A stretch of DNA of 40,138 nucleotides from Polaromonas jejuensis NBRC 106434 (GTDB taxonomy: Bacteria; Pseudomonadota; Gammaproteobacteria; Burkholderiales; Burkholderiaceae_C), in the NCBI RefSeq assembly GCF_001598235.1, contig NZ_BCYO01000033.1, forward strand, positions 1 through 40,138, read 5' to 3'. The position numbers and the translations under genes are program-made. Of the stretch, positions 19,416 to 27,040 are shown piece by piece. Every line of letters begins with the position of its first letter. The stretch's first letter is position 1. Below the pieces are notes generated by a model. That model did no database searches, had not been told where the DNA came from, and saw only the letters and a program-made list of their open reading frames with translations.

Positions 19416-20357
19416 TCAGTACTTGACCCGGGGATCGACCACCCGGTACAGCAGGTCGGTCAGGAAATTGATCACCACATAAATCATGGCCACCACCAGC
19501 AAGGCGCCCTGGATCACCGGGTAGTCGCGCCGCAGCACGGCGCTCACCACCAGATTGCCGACACCGGGCAGGCCGAACACGGTTTCGGTGACCACCGCGC
19601 CGCCAATCAGCAGCGCCACGGTCAAGCCCAGCACCGTGACGATGGGCACCAGCGCATTGCGTAGCGCATGCTTGAGCACCACCACGTTTTCACTCAAGCC
19701 CTTGGCGCGGGCCGTGCGCACATAGTCTTCGCCCAGCACATCGAGCATGGAGGCGCGCGTGAAGCGGATGATGAGCGCGGAGTTGAGCACGCCCAGCACG
19801 GTCGAAGGCAGCACCAGGTAGTGAATGCGTTCGAGCAGCGTGGCGCCCGGGTCACCGTAGCCCGAGACCGGGAACCAGCCCATGGACACCGAAAAAATCT
19901 GCATCAGCACCAGGCCGAACCAGAAGCTGGGAATGCTGGCGCCCAGCATGGCAAAGCCGGTCAGCAGCTGGTCGATGAACTTGCCGCGAAAGACCGCCGA
20001 GACAATGCCGCAGGGCACGCCAATCACCGCGGCGATGAAGAGGGACAGCAGCGCCAGCAGGGTCGTGGGTTCGGCCCGCTCCCACAGCGCCTGCGTGACC
20101 GGACGCTGCAAAAAAATGGACTGGCCCAGGTTGCCCTGCGACAGCTCCTTGAGCCAGTAGCCGAACTGCACCGGCAGCGGCTTGTCCAGGCCATACTCTT
20201 TTTGCACGCGCACAATGTCTTCGGCCGTGGCCTGGTCGCCCAGCAGCACCGTGACGGGGTCACCCGAGGCGGCGCGCGTGAGCACGAACACGAGGACCGC
20301 CACCAGCGCCATCACCAGCACCATGCCCATAAGACGCGACAACAAATAACGGGTCAT
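19416..20357 (-). CDS. dppB: Peptide-type ABC transporter permease (DppB-like)
   Basis: A 313-residue permease with six predicted membrane helices, starting MTRYLLSRLMGMVLVMALVA. The periplasmic loop after helix 1 (GDPVTVLLGDQATAEDIVRV and the KPLPVQFGYWL region) is typical of DppB/OppB. The EAA-type loop is YVRTARAKGLSENVVVLKHAL, and the C-terminus LLYRVVDPRVKY is canonical. It follows the binding-protein gene after 115 bp that contain a GC-rich repeat. That repeat could attenuate or stabilise the mRNA between the highly needed binding protein and the membrane components. Confidence 0.94.
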   Translation of the reverse strand: MTRYLLSRLMGMVLVMALVAVLVFVLTRAASGDPVTVLLGDQATAEDIVRVQKEYGLDKPLPVQFGYWLKELSQGNLGQSIFLQRPVTQALWERAEPTTLLALLSLFIAAVIGVPCGIVSAVFRGKFIDQLLTGFAMLGASIPSFWFGLVLMQIFSVSMGWFPVSGYGDPGATLLERIHYLVLPSTVLGVLNSALIIRFTRASMLDVLGEDYVRTARAKGLSENVVVLKHALRNALVPIVTVLGLTVALLIGGAVVTETVFGLPGVGNLVVSAVLRRDYPVIQGALLVVAMIYVVINFLTDLLYRVVDPRVKY

Positions 20358-20403
20358 GACAGTTTTTCTTCAGTTAAAGAAGCAACATTAATGTGCGCCG
20401 CGC

Positions 20404-20472
20404 CGGGCCGCCCCAAGCAAGCACGGCCCCCTCGGGGGGCAGCGTAGTACGCGAAGCGACAAGCGTGGGGGT
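20404..20472 (+). repeat. GC-rich CCCTCGGGGGG repeat, copy 1
   Basis: GGGCCGCCCCAAGCAAGCAC, then a CCCCCTCGGGGGG palindrome, then CAGCGTAGTACGCGAAGCGA and CAAGCGTGGGGG. The same architecture recurs at 31081, 34560 and 34643. Here it fills the spacer between the binding-protein gene and the first permease gene. Confidence 0.75.
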
Positions 20473-22032
20473 TCAATTTTTCAGACCGGTGTTCCAGAAG
20501 AACGGCCAGGTGGACGGCACATAGCCCTGCAGCGCGGGCGAACGGGCCGACAGGCTGTTGAACTTGCCGACGTTGATGTAAGGCACTTCGTCGTACACCG
20601 CCTGCTGCACCGCACCCCACAAGGCGCCGCGCTTGGCCGGGTTGGTCTCCTGGTTGAAGGCCGCCAGCGTAGCCTGCTTGGCGGGCGTGTTCCACCAGCC
20701 GGGCGCACCGTCACCCAGTTGCGGCGGCGACAGCATGGGCTCGGGGAACTGGCCCGAATGGGTGATGTAGATGTCCCAGAGCTTGGAGTCGTTGCGGCGC
20801 TGCACCAGCGTGGCCCAGTCGACCACATTCAGCTCCGCCTTGAAGCCGGCTCGCTTGAGCTGCTCGGCCATGATCAGGGCCATGTTGTAGTGGAAATCGT
20901 ACTGGCGGCTGGTCAGGATGCGGATGGTCTCGCCCTTGTAGCCGGCCTGTGCCGCCTGGCCCTTGGCCTTGGCCGCATCGCGCTCGTTGTAGCTCGCGGC
21001 CCCGGCCGCCGAATAGAAGGGCGTGCCCTTGGGGAAATGGTTGGGCTCGGCCGTGAAGAAGCGCGTGTCGCCAAAACCGGCGGCCAGCATCTCGCCCTCA
21101 CCAAAACTGGTTTGCACCGCCTTGCGCACCGGCAGGGAGGCCATCACGCCCTCCTTGGTGTTGAACACAAAGTAAGGGAAACCAAACGAGGGCGTCAGGA
21201 TGGGCACCGTCTTGCCGCCCGATTTCTCCAGGCGACCCAGGGCTTCTGTCGGCAGCAGGTCGGCGAAATGGTATTGGCCGGCGAGCGAGCCTTCGACACG
21301 CGTGTTGGCGTTCGGCACGGGAATGAAACGCAACTCCTCCGCCACGGCCGTCTTCTTGCCGCCGTAGCCGCTGGGCGCTTCCTTGCGAGCCGAGTACTGC
21401 TCAAAACGGCTCAGCAGCACATACTGGTCGGGACGGCGCTCCTTGAATTTGTAGGGGCCGGTGCCGACGAACTCCTTCAGCGGCGTGGCAATCGACTCCT
21501 TGGCCATGATGGCGGCCATGCCGGAAGGCAGGGCCAGCTGCGGCAGCAGCGGCGCGTAGGGGGCCTTGAGCACAATTTCAACACCGTAGCTGCCATTGGC
21601 CGTCAAGGCCTCGACGTCCTTGGAGAGCGCCTTGCCGCGCGGCGAGACGTCCATCCAGCGCTTCAGGCTGGCCACCACGTCCTCGGCGTTCAGTTCGCGG
21701 CCGTTGTGCAGCTGCACCCCCTTGCGCAAGGTGATGCTGTAGCGCTTGCCGTCGGCCGACACCTTGGGCATGCCCTCGGCCAGCATGGGCACCATGTTCC
21801 ATTTGGCATCAAAGGTGTAGAGCGGCTCGTACACATGCTGCATGATCGTGCCGACCAGATCGGCGGTCGAGGCCATGGGGTCCAGCGTTTGCGGCTCGGC
21901 AATCATGGCCAGGTTGAGGGCCGATTTCGCAGGGGCCTGCGCTTGCGCGCCGATCGGCAGCAGGGCTGCGCCCCCTACCGCGAGTGCCAAAGCCAGCGCA
22001 TGGCGACGGCTGATCCAGAATTTTTGCAGCAT
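20473..22032 (-). CDS. Periplasmic solute-binding protein of a peptide-type ABC importer
   Basis: A 519-residue family 5 (SBP_bac_5) binding protein. ATG 22032 has AAGGAG seven bases upstream and yields an Arg-containing signal peptide (ISRRHALALALAVGGAALLP, cleavage likely after AQA). The SRR is reminiscent of Tat signals, but a full twin-arginine consensus is not evident. Family segments include EPQTLDPMASTADLVGTIMQ, the ITLRKGVQLHNGRELNAEDV stretch and VGTGPYKFKERRPDQYVLLS. First gene of the operon; the proposed regulator site TGAAAGTAATTTTCA lies just upstream of its ribosome-binding site. Family 5 proteins bind peptides, nickel, opines or amino-acid conjugates. Here N-acyl-D-amino acids or D-residue peptides are suggested by the cotranscribed enzymes. 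Confidence 0.92.
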   Translation of the reverse strand: MLQKFWISRRHALALALAVGGAALLPIGAQAQAPAKSALNLAMIAEPQTLDPMASTADLVGTIMQHVYEPLYTFDAKWNMVPMLAEGMPKVSADGKRYSITLRKGVQLHNGRELNAEDVVASLKRWMDVSPRGKALSKDVEALTANGSYGVEIVLKAPYAPLLPQLALPSGMAAIMAKESIATPLKEFVGTGPYKFKERRPDQYVLLSRFEQYSARKEAPSGYGGKKTAVAEELRFIPVPNANTRVEGSLAGQYHFADLLPTEALGRLEKSGGKTVPILTPSFGFPYFVFNTKEGVMASLPVRKAVQTSFGEGEMLAAGFGDTRFFTAEPNHFPKGTPFYSAAGAASYNERDAAKAKGQAAQAGYKGETIRILTSRQYDFHYNMALIMAEQLKRAGFKAELNVVDWATLVQRRNDSKLWDIYITHSGQFPEPMLSPPQLGDGAPGWWNTPAKQATLAAFNQETNPAKRGALWGAVQQAVYDEVPYINVGKFNSLSARSPALQGYVPSTWPFFWNTGLKN

Positions 22033-22049
22033 GCCGATCTCCTTAAAAA

Positions 22050-22064
22050 TGAAAGTAATTTTCA
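22050..22064. promoter_or_regulatory. Operator candidate O1, TGAAAGTAATTTTCA
   Basis: Perfect inverted repeat TGAAA-N5-TTTCA, 17 bp upstream of the binding-protein start codon and just before its AAGGAG. A second copy with the same arms is at 22133. Its position fits control of the eight-gene operon. Assignment to the RpiR protein is inference. Confidence 0.6.
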
Positions 22065-22132
22065 AGTTGCAAAGAATATGCCAGCAATAATTTCCGAAAA
22101 TCAGTGAAAACCCTCGAAATAAACCCTTAAGA

Positions 22133-22147
22133 TGAAAATATATTTCA
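22133..22147. promoter_or_regulatory. Operator candidate O2, TGAAAATATATTTCA
   Basis: Same inverted repeat TGAAA-N5-TTTCA as at 22050, start-to-start 83 bp, close to eight helical turns, so both sites face the same side of the DNA. It lies 122 bp upstream of ridA and may serve both divergent promoters. A wider partial symmetry (CTTAAGA ... CATTAAG) surrounds it. Confidence 0.6.
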
Positions 22148-22269
22148 CATTAAGAGGCGTTACTGCATGCCTTTAGGGCGCGCGGCCCGTCACCCGCACC
22201 GTGCCGGTGCCTTTCGGCAGTGTTTTCCCGATTTCCCCTTGTTTCATTGACCTTAACCAGGAGTTTTTT

Positions 22270-22659
22270 ATGTCCGCACTCGAGTTTCTTGGCAACCCAC
22301 CGATCGCCTCCGACCACCAGCCCCGCCCGTTTTCGCCTGCCGTGCGCGCCGGCGATTTCGTCTATGTCTCGGGCCAGGTGCCCGGCGACGAAAAAGGCGA
22401 AATCGTGCAGGGCGGCATCGAGGTGCAGACGCGCCAGGTCATGAAAAACATTTCCGCCGCCCTGGCGCTGGCCGGCTGCACGCTGGAAGACGTCTGCAAG
22501 ACCACCGTGTGGCTGCAGGATGCGCGCGACTTCGGCAGCTTCAACCGGGTTTACATGAGCTACTTTGGCGACGGCAAACCCGCCCGCTCCACCACCGAGG
22601 CGCGGCTGATGGTGGATGCGCGGGTCGAGATTGATGTGGTGGCTTACAAGCCGCGTTGA
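22270..22659 (+). CDS. ridA: RidA family enamine/imine deaminase
   Basis: A 129-residue RidA/YjgF/UK114 protein that hydrolyses reactive 2-aminoacrylate and related enamines/imines to keto acids, protecting PLP enzymes. Family segments are FSPAVRAGDFVYVSGQVPGD, VMKNISAALALAGCTLEDVC, then KTTVWLQDARDFGSFNRVY and ARSTTEARLMVDARVEIDVV, including the substrate-carboxylate Arg (PARSTTEA) and the late Glu. ATG 22270 has AGGAG six bases upstream. It is transcribed divergently from the D-amino-acid/transporter operon and shares its regulatory spacer. D-serine-type dehydratases release 2-aminoacrylate, so RidA is a logical partner of the PLP enzyme at 15216. Confidence 0.93.
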   Translation: MSALEFLGNPPIASDHQPRPFSPAVRAGDFVYVSGQVPGDEKGEIVQGGIEVQTRQVMKNISAALALAGCTLEDVCKTTVWLQDARDFGSFNRVYMSYFGDGKPARSTTEARLMVDARVEIDVVAYKPR

Positions 22660-22698
22660 GTATTTTTGGCCGCTAGCCCAATAAATACGGGAACAGGC

Positions 22699-22716
22699 AG
22701 CTATTTAATTAATAGC
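22699..22716 (+). repeat. Stem-loop repeat AGCTAY-N7-ATAGC, copy C
   Basis: Core AGCTATTTAATTAATAGC, followed by GTTT, with upstream context CTAGCCCAATAAATACGGG from 22673. Lies just after ridA and could act as its terminator. Confidence 0.8.
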
Positions 22717-22724
22717 GTTTAATC

Positions 22725-22952
22725 TTCACGACCAAGCCGGGTCTCGCCCCGGCGGGCGAGGCACTTTGCTTTTGCTTCGCCAAAAGAAAGTACCCAAAGA
22801 AAAGGCGACCCGCAGTCTGGGTCCCTTCGCTGCGCTACGGGCAACTTGCGGTGCTCGAGCCAAGCGGGGTCTCGCTCGAACTCGCCTTCGGCTCAGACAA
22901 TCGCGAGCCCTGATCCGCTTGGCTCTGCGCTCCTCAGCCCAGCCAGGACGGG
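22725..22952 (+). repeat. Variable-hairpin repeat, left copy
   Basis: About 228 bp. Conserved 5' part: TTCACGACCA, then CTCGCCCCGGCGGGCGAG, TTTGCTTCGCC and the GGCGACCCGCAGTCTGGG block. The inner hairpin is GAGCCAAGCGG (22857-22867) paired perfectly with CCGCTTGGCTC (22915-22925), with CGCCTTCGG near the tip. Conserved 3' part: CTCAGCCCAGCCAGGACGGG. An inverted second copy with a different inner stem is at 23896-24130. Confidence 0.8.
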
Positions 22953-22954
22953 TA

Positions 22955-23122
22955 GGGAAGGAATACCACCCGAAAGAGTTGAAGCTGATCGACGAGAGCC
23001 GGGTGGAGCTGATGCGCGACCTGAACGAGTCCATGGCCGAGCTGGAGCGGGAGTCCGGCAAGGTGACGCTGGCCGACCGGCTGAAGAAGTTGGTGGCGCC
23101 TATCGTGTCAACAGCGGACTAA
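22955..23122 (+). pseudogene. Unrecognised 3' gene remnant
   Basis: The frame ending in TAA at 23120-23122 encodes a charged, coding-like tail (KEYHPKELKLIDESRVELMR, then DLNESMAELERESGKVT and LADRLKKLVAPIV). Upstream in the same frame the sequence is the variable-hairpin repeat, so the natural 5' end appears to have been replaced by the repeat. The tail looks helical. I do not recognise its family. Confidence 0.4.
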
Positions 23123-23152
23123 GGTGCCGGGCGTTGTTGGTACAGTCTGGTG

Positions 23153-23755
23153 ATGAAAACCAAACGATATTTGCACTCTTTCGCACTTGTGATCGCCGCA
23201 ATCTGCGTGGCTGTTGTTGGCCTTGCGCCAACAACAGCCTCCGCGCAGGCCGTGACCCCTATGGCATTCGCGGCGCGGCCGACCATACTTGCCCCACAGG
23301 GCGCTTTTACCACTTGCGGGATTCGTATTATTGGAGCGGCAGCGATTCCACAGAGCCAGTCGGAGGGAGAGGTGGTCGACGTGACAGTTGCTGTGGATGT
23401 AGAGCGGTTTGTTTCGGTCAAGGCAGTCTACAAAATCGGACCGGTGTCTAGTGGGCTTGAAAAGCTTAGGCCTTCTGGGAAAAGAATTGAATGGATTCGC
23501 GTCGAGTCTGCTAAACCCTTGACCCCCATTGGTGGACAGTTGCTGCCTGGTGGGGCCGGTGGCTATGACCTTTTCCTTGCCGATTTAAAAGACGGACTAG
23601 ACTCAATTGACGGACTTTTGCTTTCCAAGAATATCTGGATCAAGTTTAGCGATGGCGATAAGTCCCAGCGTATCTTCTCTGGCCCCATGCAAATGACGGA
23701 AGATGTCCGCCAACAGCTGCTCTCATGCCTATCGGTTATCGCAAAAGGCGGCTGA
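23153..23755 (+). CDS. Secreted protein of unknown function in a repeat-flanked island
   Basis: A 200-residue exported protein. The signal peptide MKTKRYLHSFALVIAAICVA continues VVGLAPTTASAQA, with cleavage likely after ASA near residue 32. The mature part has two cysteines (FTTCGIR and LLSCLSV) and beta-rich segments such as VVDVTVAVDVERFVSVKAVY and YDLFLADLKDG. No domain is recognised. Base composition is visibly lower in GC than flanking genes, with many A/T third positions, suggesting recent acquisition. It sits between two inverted copies of the variable-hairpin repeat. ATG 23153 is preferred over the adjacent GTG 23150; the ribosome-binding site is weak. Confidence 0.7.
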   Translation: MKTKRYLHSFALVIAAICVAVVGLAPTTASAQAVTPMAFAARPTILAPQGAFTTCGIRIIGAAAIPQSQSEGEVVDVTVAVDVERFVSVKAVYKIGPVSSGLEKLRPSGKRIEWIRVESAKPLTPIGGQLLPGGAGGYDLFLADLKDGLDSIDGLLLSKNIWIKFSDGDKSQRIFSGPMQMTEDVRQQLLSCLSVIAKGG

Positions 23756-23809
23756 AACCGAGCATCGGACAGACGCGGAAGCGATAGCCCAATAAGCAAG
23801 GGTGCGAGC

Positions 23810-23827
23810 AGCTATAAATTCAATAGC
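23810..23827 (+). repeat. Stem-loop repeat AGCTAY-N7-ATAGC, copy D
   Basis: Core AGCTATAAATTCAATAGC with upstream context ATAGCCCAATAAGCAAGGG from 23784, just downstream of the secreted-protein gene. Confidence 0.8.
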
Positions 23828-23895
23828 TAAACAGCCGAACTCCGCAAATACGCGCCACGGCGCGTATTTGTTTTGGTATTTGGTTTTTGTTGCCT

Positions 23896-24130
23896 GCCCC
23901 GTCCTGGCTGGGCTGAGCAGCGCAGGAGGGGACGGATAAAAATTTCAGATGTCCGAAGGCGGCGAAGCCGACAAGTTTCTGAAATTTCCGTCCCCTCCGA
24001 GCAGCGCAAGGTGCCCGGAGCGCAGCGCAGGGACCCAGACTGCGGGTCGCCTTTCTTTTGGGTACTTTTCTTTGGCGAAGCAAAGAACAAGTGCCTCGCC
24101 CGCCGGGGCGAGACCCGGCCTGGTCGTGAA
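23896..24130 (-). repeat. Variable-hairpin repeat, right inverted copy
   Basis: About 235 bp, inverted relative to 22725-22952. The flanks match closely (CTCAGCCCAGCCAGGACGGG, GGCGACCCGCAGTCTGGG, CTCGCCCCGGCGGGCGAG and the terminal TTTCACGACCA on the minus strand). The inner stem is different but again perfectly self-complementary: minus-strand GGAGGGGACGGA pairs with TCCGTCCCCTCC, extended by AATTTCAGA / TCTGAAATT. The tip keeps CGCCTTCGG. The inner hairpin occupies 23925-23998. Confidence 0.8.
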
Positions 24131-24191
24131 AGCGAATGGCGGTAATTTACGAAACGGCTCAGACAAACTCAATCAAGACGACAAAACCAAC

Positions 24192-24830
24192 TCACACCGG
24201 CCAGACCACACCCTTGTCATTAAGGATGGCATCGAGCGGAATATCGTGGGCCTCGGGCTCCAGGTCGGGCAGCCAACCATGGGTATAGCCCAGCCCGACC
24301 GTCACCGGTTTGGGTTGCAGCGTCGCCAACGTGCGGTCATAAAAACCGCCGCCGTAGCCCAGCCGGTAACCGCCCGGCCCGTAGCCCACACAGGGCACGA
24401 ACAGCAGCGTGGGCACAATCATTTCGGTGTCCTTGGGCTTGGGGATGCCGTAGGCGTCCTCTTCCATGGGGCAGCCCGGGTACCAGGCGTGAAAGGTCAG
24501 GGTTTTGTTCAGCTTGTCGACGACCGGCAGCCCGATCTTGCGCGGCGACCGGTTTGCTATGCTTTCAGTAGCTAACTGCACCCGTTCCTCGCGGGCTGTA
24601 CCGCTATTTGATTGAGAATCTTCAGCCAGGATGGCATCTTCCTGCCAGCGGTACAAGGCGGGCAGCGGATCAAACTCGCCCTTGATCGGCCAGTAGGCGC
24701 CTATCACCTCGTCGGTCCGGCCCAGCAGCCAGATGCGCATCACACGCTGCAACAAATCGGCCCTCGCCAGGCGGTCGGGCATGTTGAGTCGCGCCTCCAC
24801 CAGCGCCTTGCGTGTGCTTAATTTGTCCAT
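24192..24830 (-). CDS. ygfA: 5-formyltetrahydrofolate cyclo-ligase
   Basis: A 212-residue MTHFS-family enzyme that uses ATP to convert 5-formyl-THF to 5,10-methenyl-THF, recovering the stored folate form. The nucleotide/folate-binding signature GYGPGGYRLGYGGGFYDR lies near residues 150-167. The N-terminal region has the basic ATP-contact segment RKALVEARLNMPDRLAR and the formyl-folate contact AYWPIKGEFDP. An extra segment, AEDSQSNSGTAREERVQLAT and following residues (about 70-95), derives from an in-frame copy of the 18-bp stem-loop repeat element, so this copy is longer than usual there. It is divergent from slt with only nine bases between start codons, so the promoters must overlap or lie within the genes. 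Confidence 0.93.
   Translation of the reverse strand: MDKLSTRKALVEARLNMPDRLARADLLQRVMRIWLLGRTDEVIGAYWPIKGEFDPLPALYRWQEDAILAEDSQSNSGTAREERVQLATESIANRSPRKIGLPVVDKLNKTLTFHAWYPGCPMEEDAYGIPKPKDTEMIVPTLLFVPCVGYGPGGYRLGYGGGFYDRTLATLQPKPVTVGLGYTHGWLPDLEPEAHDIPLDAILNDKGVVWPV
24556..24573 (-). repeat. Stem-loop repeat AGCTAY-N7-ATAGC, copy E
   Basis: Minus-strand core AGCTACTGAAAGCATAGC with context AGCCCGCGAGGAACGGGTGC, inside the cyclo-ligase gene and translated in frame. Confidence 0.8.
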
Positions 24831-24839
24831 AATGTCCCG

Positions 24840-26960
24840 ATGCTATACAAATTTCTTTTCAGCGCGGCGCTGCCGGCGGCACTTTCGGCGGCGCTGACTG
24901 CCGGCTTTCCGGCACCGGCGGCGGCCCAGAACACGACACCGGGCGCCGGCAGCGCCGGCGACACCCTGCTTCTGGAGATGAACAAGGCCTTCAGGCGCGG
25001 CGACAAAACCAGGCTGACGCAACTGCTGCCGCAGGCCAAAGGTCATGCCCTGGAACCCTGGGCCGCCTACTGGGAGCTGAAAGCCCGCCTCGATGAAGCC
25101 AGCGCCGAGGAGGTGCAGGACTTCCTCGCCCGCTACGCCGGCAGCTACCAGGAAGACCGCCTGCGCAACGACTGGCTGCTGCTGCTGGGCCAGCGCCGCG
25201 ACTGGGCCGGCTTTGCCGCCGAATACCCCAACTTCCGCATGAACGACGACAAGGAAGTGCGCTGCTACGCGCTGCTGGTGGAACACCTGAAAAATCCGGC
25301 AATGGACGCGCGCCTGGCCGATGAAGTGCGCAAGAACTGGCTGTCGCAGCGCGACGCCGACGATGGTTGCACCGCCGCCGCCGAACGCATGGTGGGCGCG
25401 AAAAACCTCATGCCGCAGGATGTCTGGCAAAAGGCCCGCCTGGCCACCGAGGCCAACCGCCCGCGCGCCGCGCGCGATGCGGTGGCCATCATCGCCCCCG
25501 AGGCCGTGAACATGGTGAGCGAGCTCAACAGCAGCGCCATCAAGTTCCTCTCGGGCAAACGCGTGGCCGTCAGCAAGGTGCGCCGGGAAATCATCACGCT
25601 GGCGCTGATCAAGCTGGCCACGGGTGATCCGGAAGGCGCCGCCTTCCAGCTCGACAACAAATGGGGCATGCAGATGAGCACCGAAGAGCGCAACTGGCTC
25701 TGGGGCGTGATTGGCAAACAGGCCGCCACGCGCCTGGGCACGGTGCCGGCCGGCGACGCGCTGCAATACTTTGCCAAGGTCACCCGCGACAGCGACCTGA
25801 CCGACGACATGCTGGCCTGGAAAGCCCGCGCCGCCCTGCGCGCAGGCCTCCAGCCCGACTGGCAACAGGTCCTGGCCGCCGTCAACGCCATGAGCGAGGA
25901 CGCGCGCAGGGACCCGACCTGGAGCTACTGGAAAGCACGTGCGCTGCTGGCCACGGCACCGCCGGACGCCACGCCCCAGGCCGCCGCGGCGGCGGCCAAT
26001 GCCCAGGGCCCGGCCCAGACCATCAGCATCGCACCGCAGCGCGCCGAGGCGCTGGCGCTGCTGCAGGCCATGGCTTCGCAACGCGGCTTTTACGAGCAGC
26101 TGGCGCTGGAAGAGCTGGGCCAGAAGATCACCGTGCCGGCCAGACCCGCCCCCCTGACGCCCGAGGAAAAGGAAGGCGCGCGCCAGAACCCCGGCCTGAA
26201 CCGCGGCGCCTACGCCATCCTGCTGGGCTTGCGCTCCGAAGGCGTGCGCGAGTGGAACTACAGCACCAACCTGCATAAGAACGGTGGCCCGAACGAGCGC
26301 GGCATGAATGACCGCGAGCTGCTGGCCGCCGCCCAGTTCGCCTGCGAGCGCCAGATCTGGGACCGCTGCATCAACACCAGCGAGCGCACCAAAACCGAGA
26401 TCGATTTCGAGCAGCGTTTTCCCATGCCCTTTCATGACACGGTGATCCAGCGCAGCCAGGGCATCAACCTCGACCCCGCCTACGTCTACGGCCTGATCCG
26501 CCAGGAAAGCCGCTTCGTCATGGACGCCCGCTCCGGCGTCGGCGCCTCCGGCCTGATGCAGGTCATGCCGGCCACGGCGCGCTGGACCGCCAAGAAAATC
26601 GGCCTGGAGGGTTTCACGCCCGAGCAGCTGGGCGACCGCGAGACCAACATCACGATAGGCACGGCCTACCTCAAGCTGGCGCTGGATGACCTGGGCGGCT
26701 CCATGCCCATGGCCGCCGCCGCCTACAACGCCGGACCGGGCCGTCCCCGCACCTGGCGCAACGGACACACGCTGGACGCCGCCATCTGGGCCGAAAACCT
26801 GCCCTTCGGCGAAACCCGCGACTACGTGAAGAAAGTGCTGTCCAACACCACCAATTACGCCGCCATCCTGACGGGACAGCCGCAGTCGCTGAAAGCCCGG
26901 CTGGGCACGGTGGGCCCACGCGACGCCGTCATGCCCGAGCCCTACAAGGACTTGCCTTAG
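24840..26960 (+). CDS. slt: Soluble lytic murein transglycosylase
   Basis: A 706-residue periplasmic Slt-type transglycosylase that cleaves peptidoglycan between MurNAc and GlcNAc, leaving 1,6-anhydro ends. A Sec signal peptide (LPAALSAALTAGFPAPAAAQ, residues 10-29) is followed by a long helical superhelix U-domain. The C-terminal goose-lysozyme-like domain has the catalytic Glu in YGLIRQESRFVMDARSGVGA (about Glu556), then GLMQVMPATARW, NITIGTAYLKLALDDLGGSM and AAAYNAGPGRPRTW. It starts nine bases from the divergent cyclo-ligase gene, and no strong Shine-Dalgarno sequence is seen. The length is normal for betaproteobacterial Slt. Confidence 0.95.
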   Translation: MLYKFLFSAALPAALSAALTAGFPAPAAAQNTTPGAGSAGDTLLLEMNKAFRRGDKTRLTQLLPQAKGHALEPWAAYWELKARLDEASAEEVQDFLARYAGSYQEDRLRNDWLLLLGQRRDWAGFAAEYPNFRMNDDKEVRCYALLVEHLKNPAMDARLADEVRKNWLSQRDADDGCTAAAERMVGAKNLMPQDVWQKARLATEANRPRAARDAVAIIAPEAVNMVSELNSSAIKFLSGKRVAVSKVRREIITLALIKLATGDPEGAAFQLDNKWGMQMSTEERNWLWGVIGKQAATRLGTVPAGDALQYFAKVTRDSDLTDDMLAWKARAALRAGLQPDWQQVLAAVNAMSEDARRDPTWSYWKARALLATAPPDATPQAAAAAANAQGPAQTISIAPQRAEALALLQAMASQRGFYEQLALEELGQKITVPARPAPLTPEEKEGARQNPGLNRGAYAILLGLRSEGVREWNYSTNLHKNGGPNERGMNDRELLAAAQFACERQIWDRCINTSERTKTEIDFEQRFPMPFHDTVIQRSQGINLDPAYVYGLIRQESRFVMDARSGVGASGLMQVMPATARWTAKKIGLEGFTPEQLGDRETNITIGTAYLKLALDDLGGSMPMAAAAYNAGPGRPRTWRNGHTLDAAIWAENLPFGETRDYVKKVLSNTTNYAAILTGQPQSLKARLGTVGPRDAVMPEPYKDLP

Positions 26961-27040
26961 TTCAGAACGCAGAACGGCTTTCCGTCCCGGCCTGAAAGGG
27001 CTAAAGTGACCGATGTCGCAACACGCCAAACGGAGCTGCC

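Noticed and set aside
24843..27029. 728-codon open frame antisense to slt
   Set aside because: Exact mirror of slt with Gly/His/Val-rich composition; slt has full motifs and a signal peptide.
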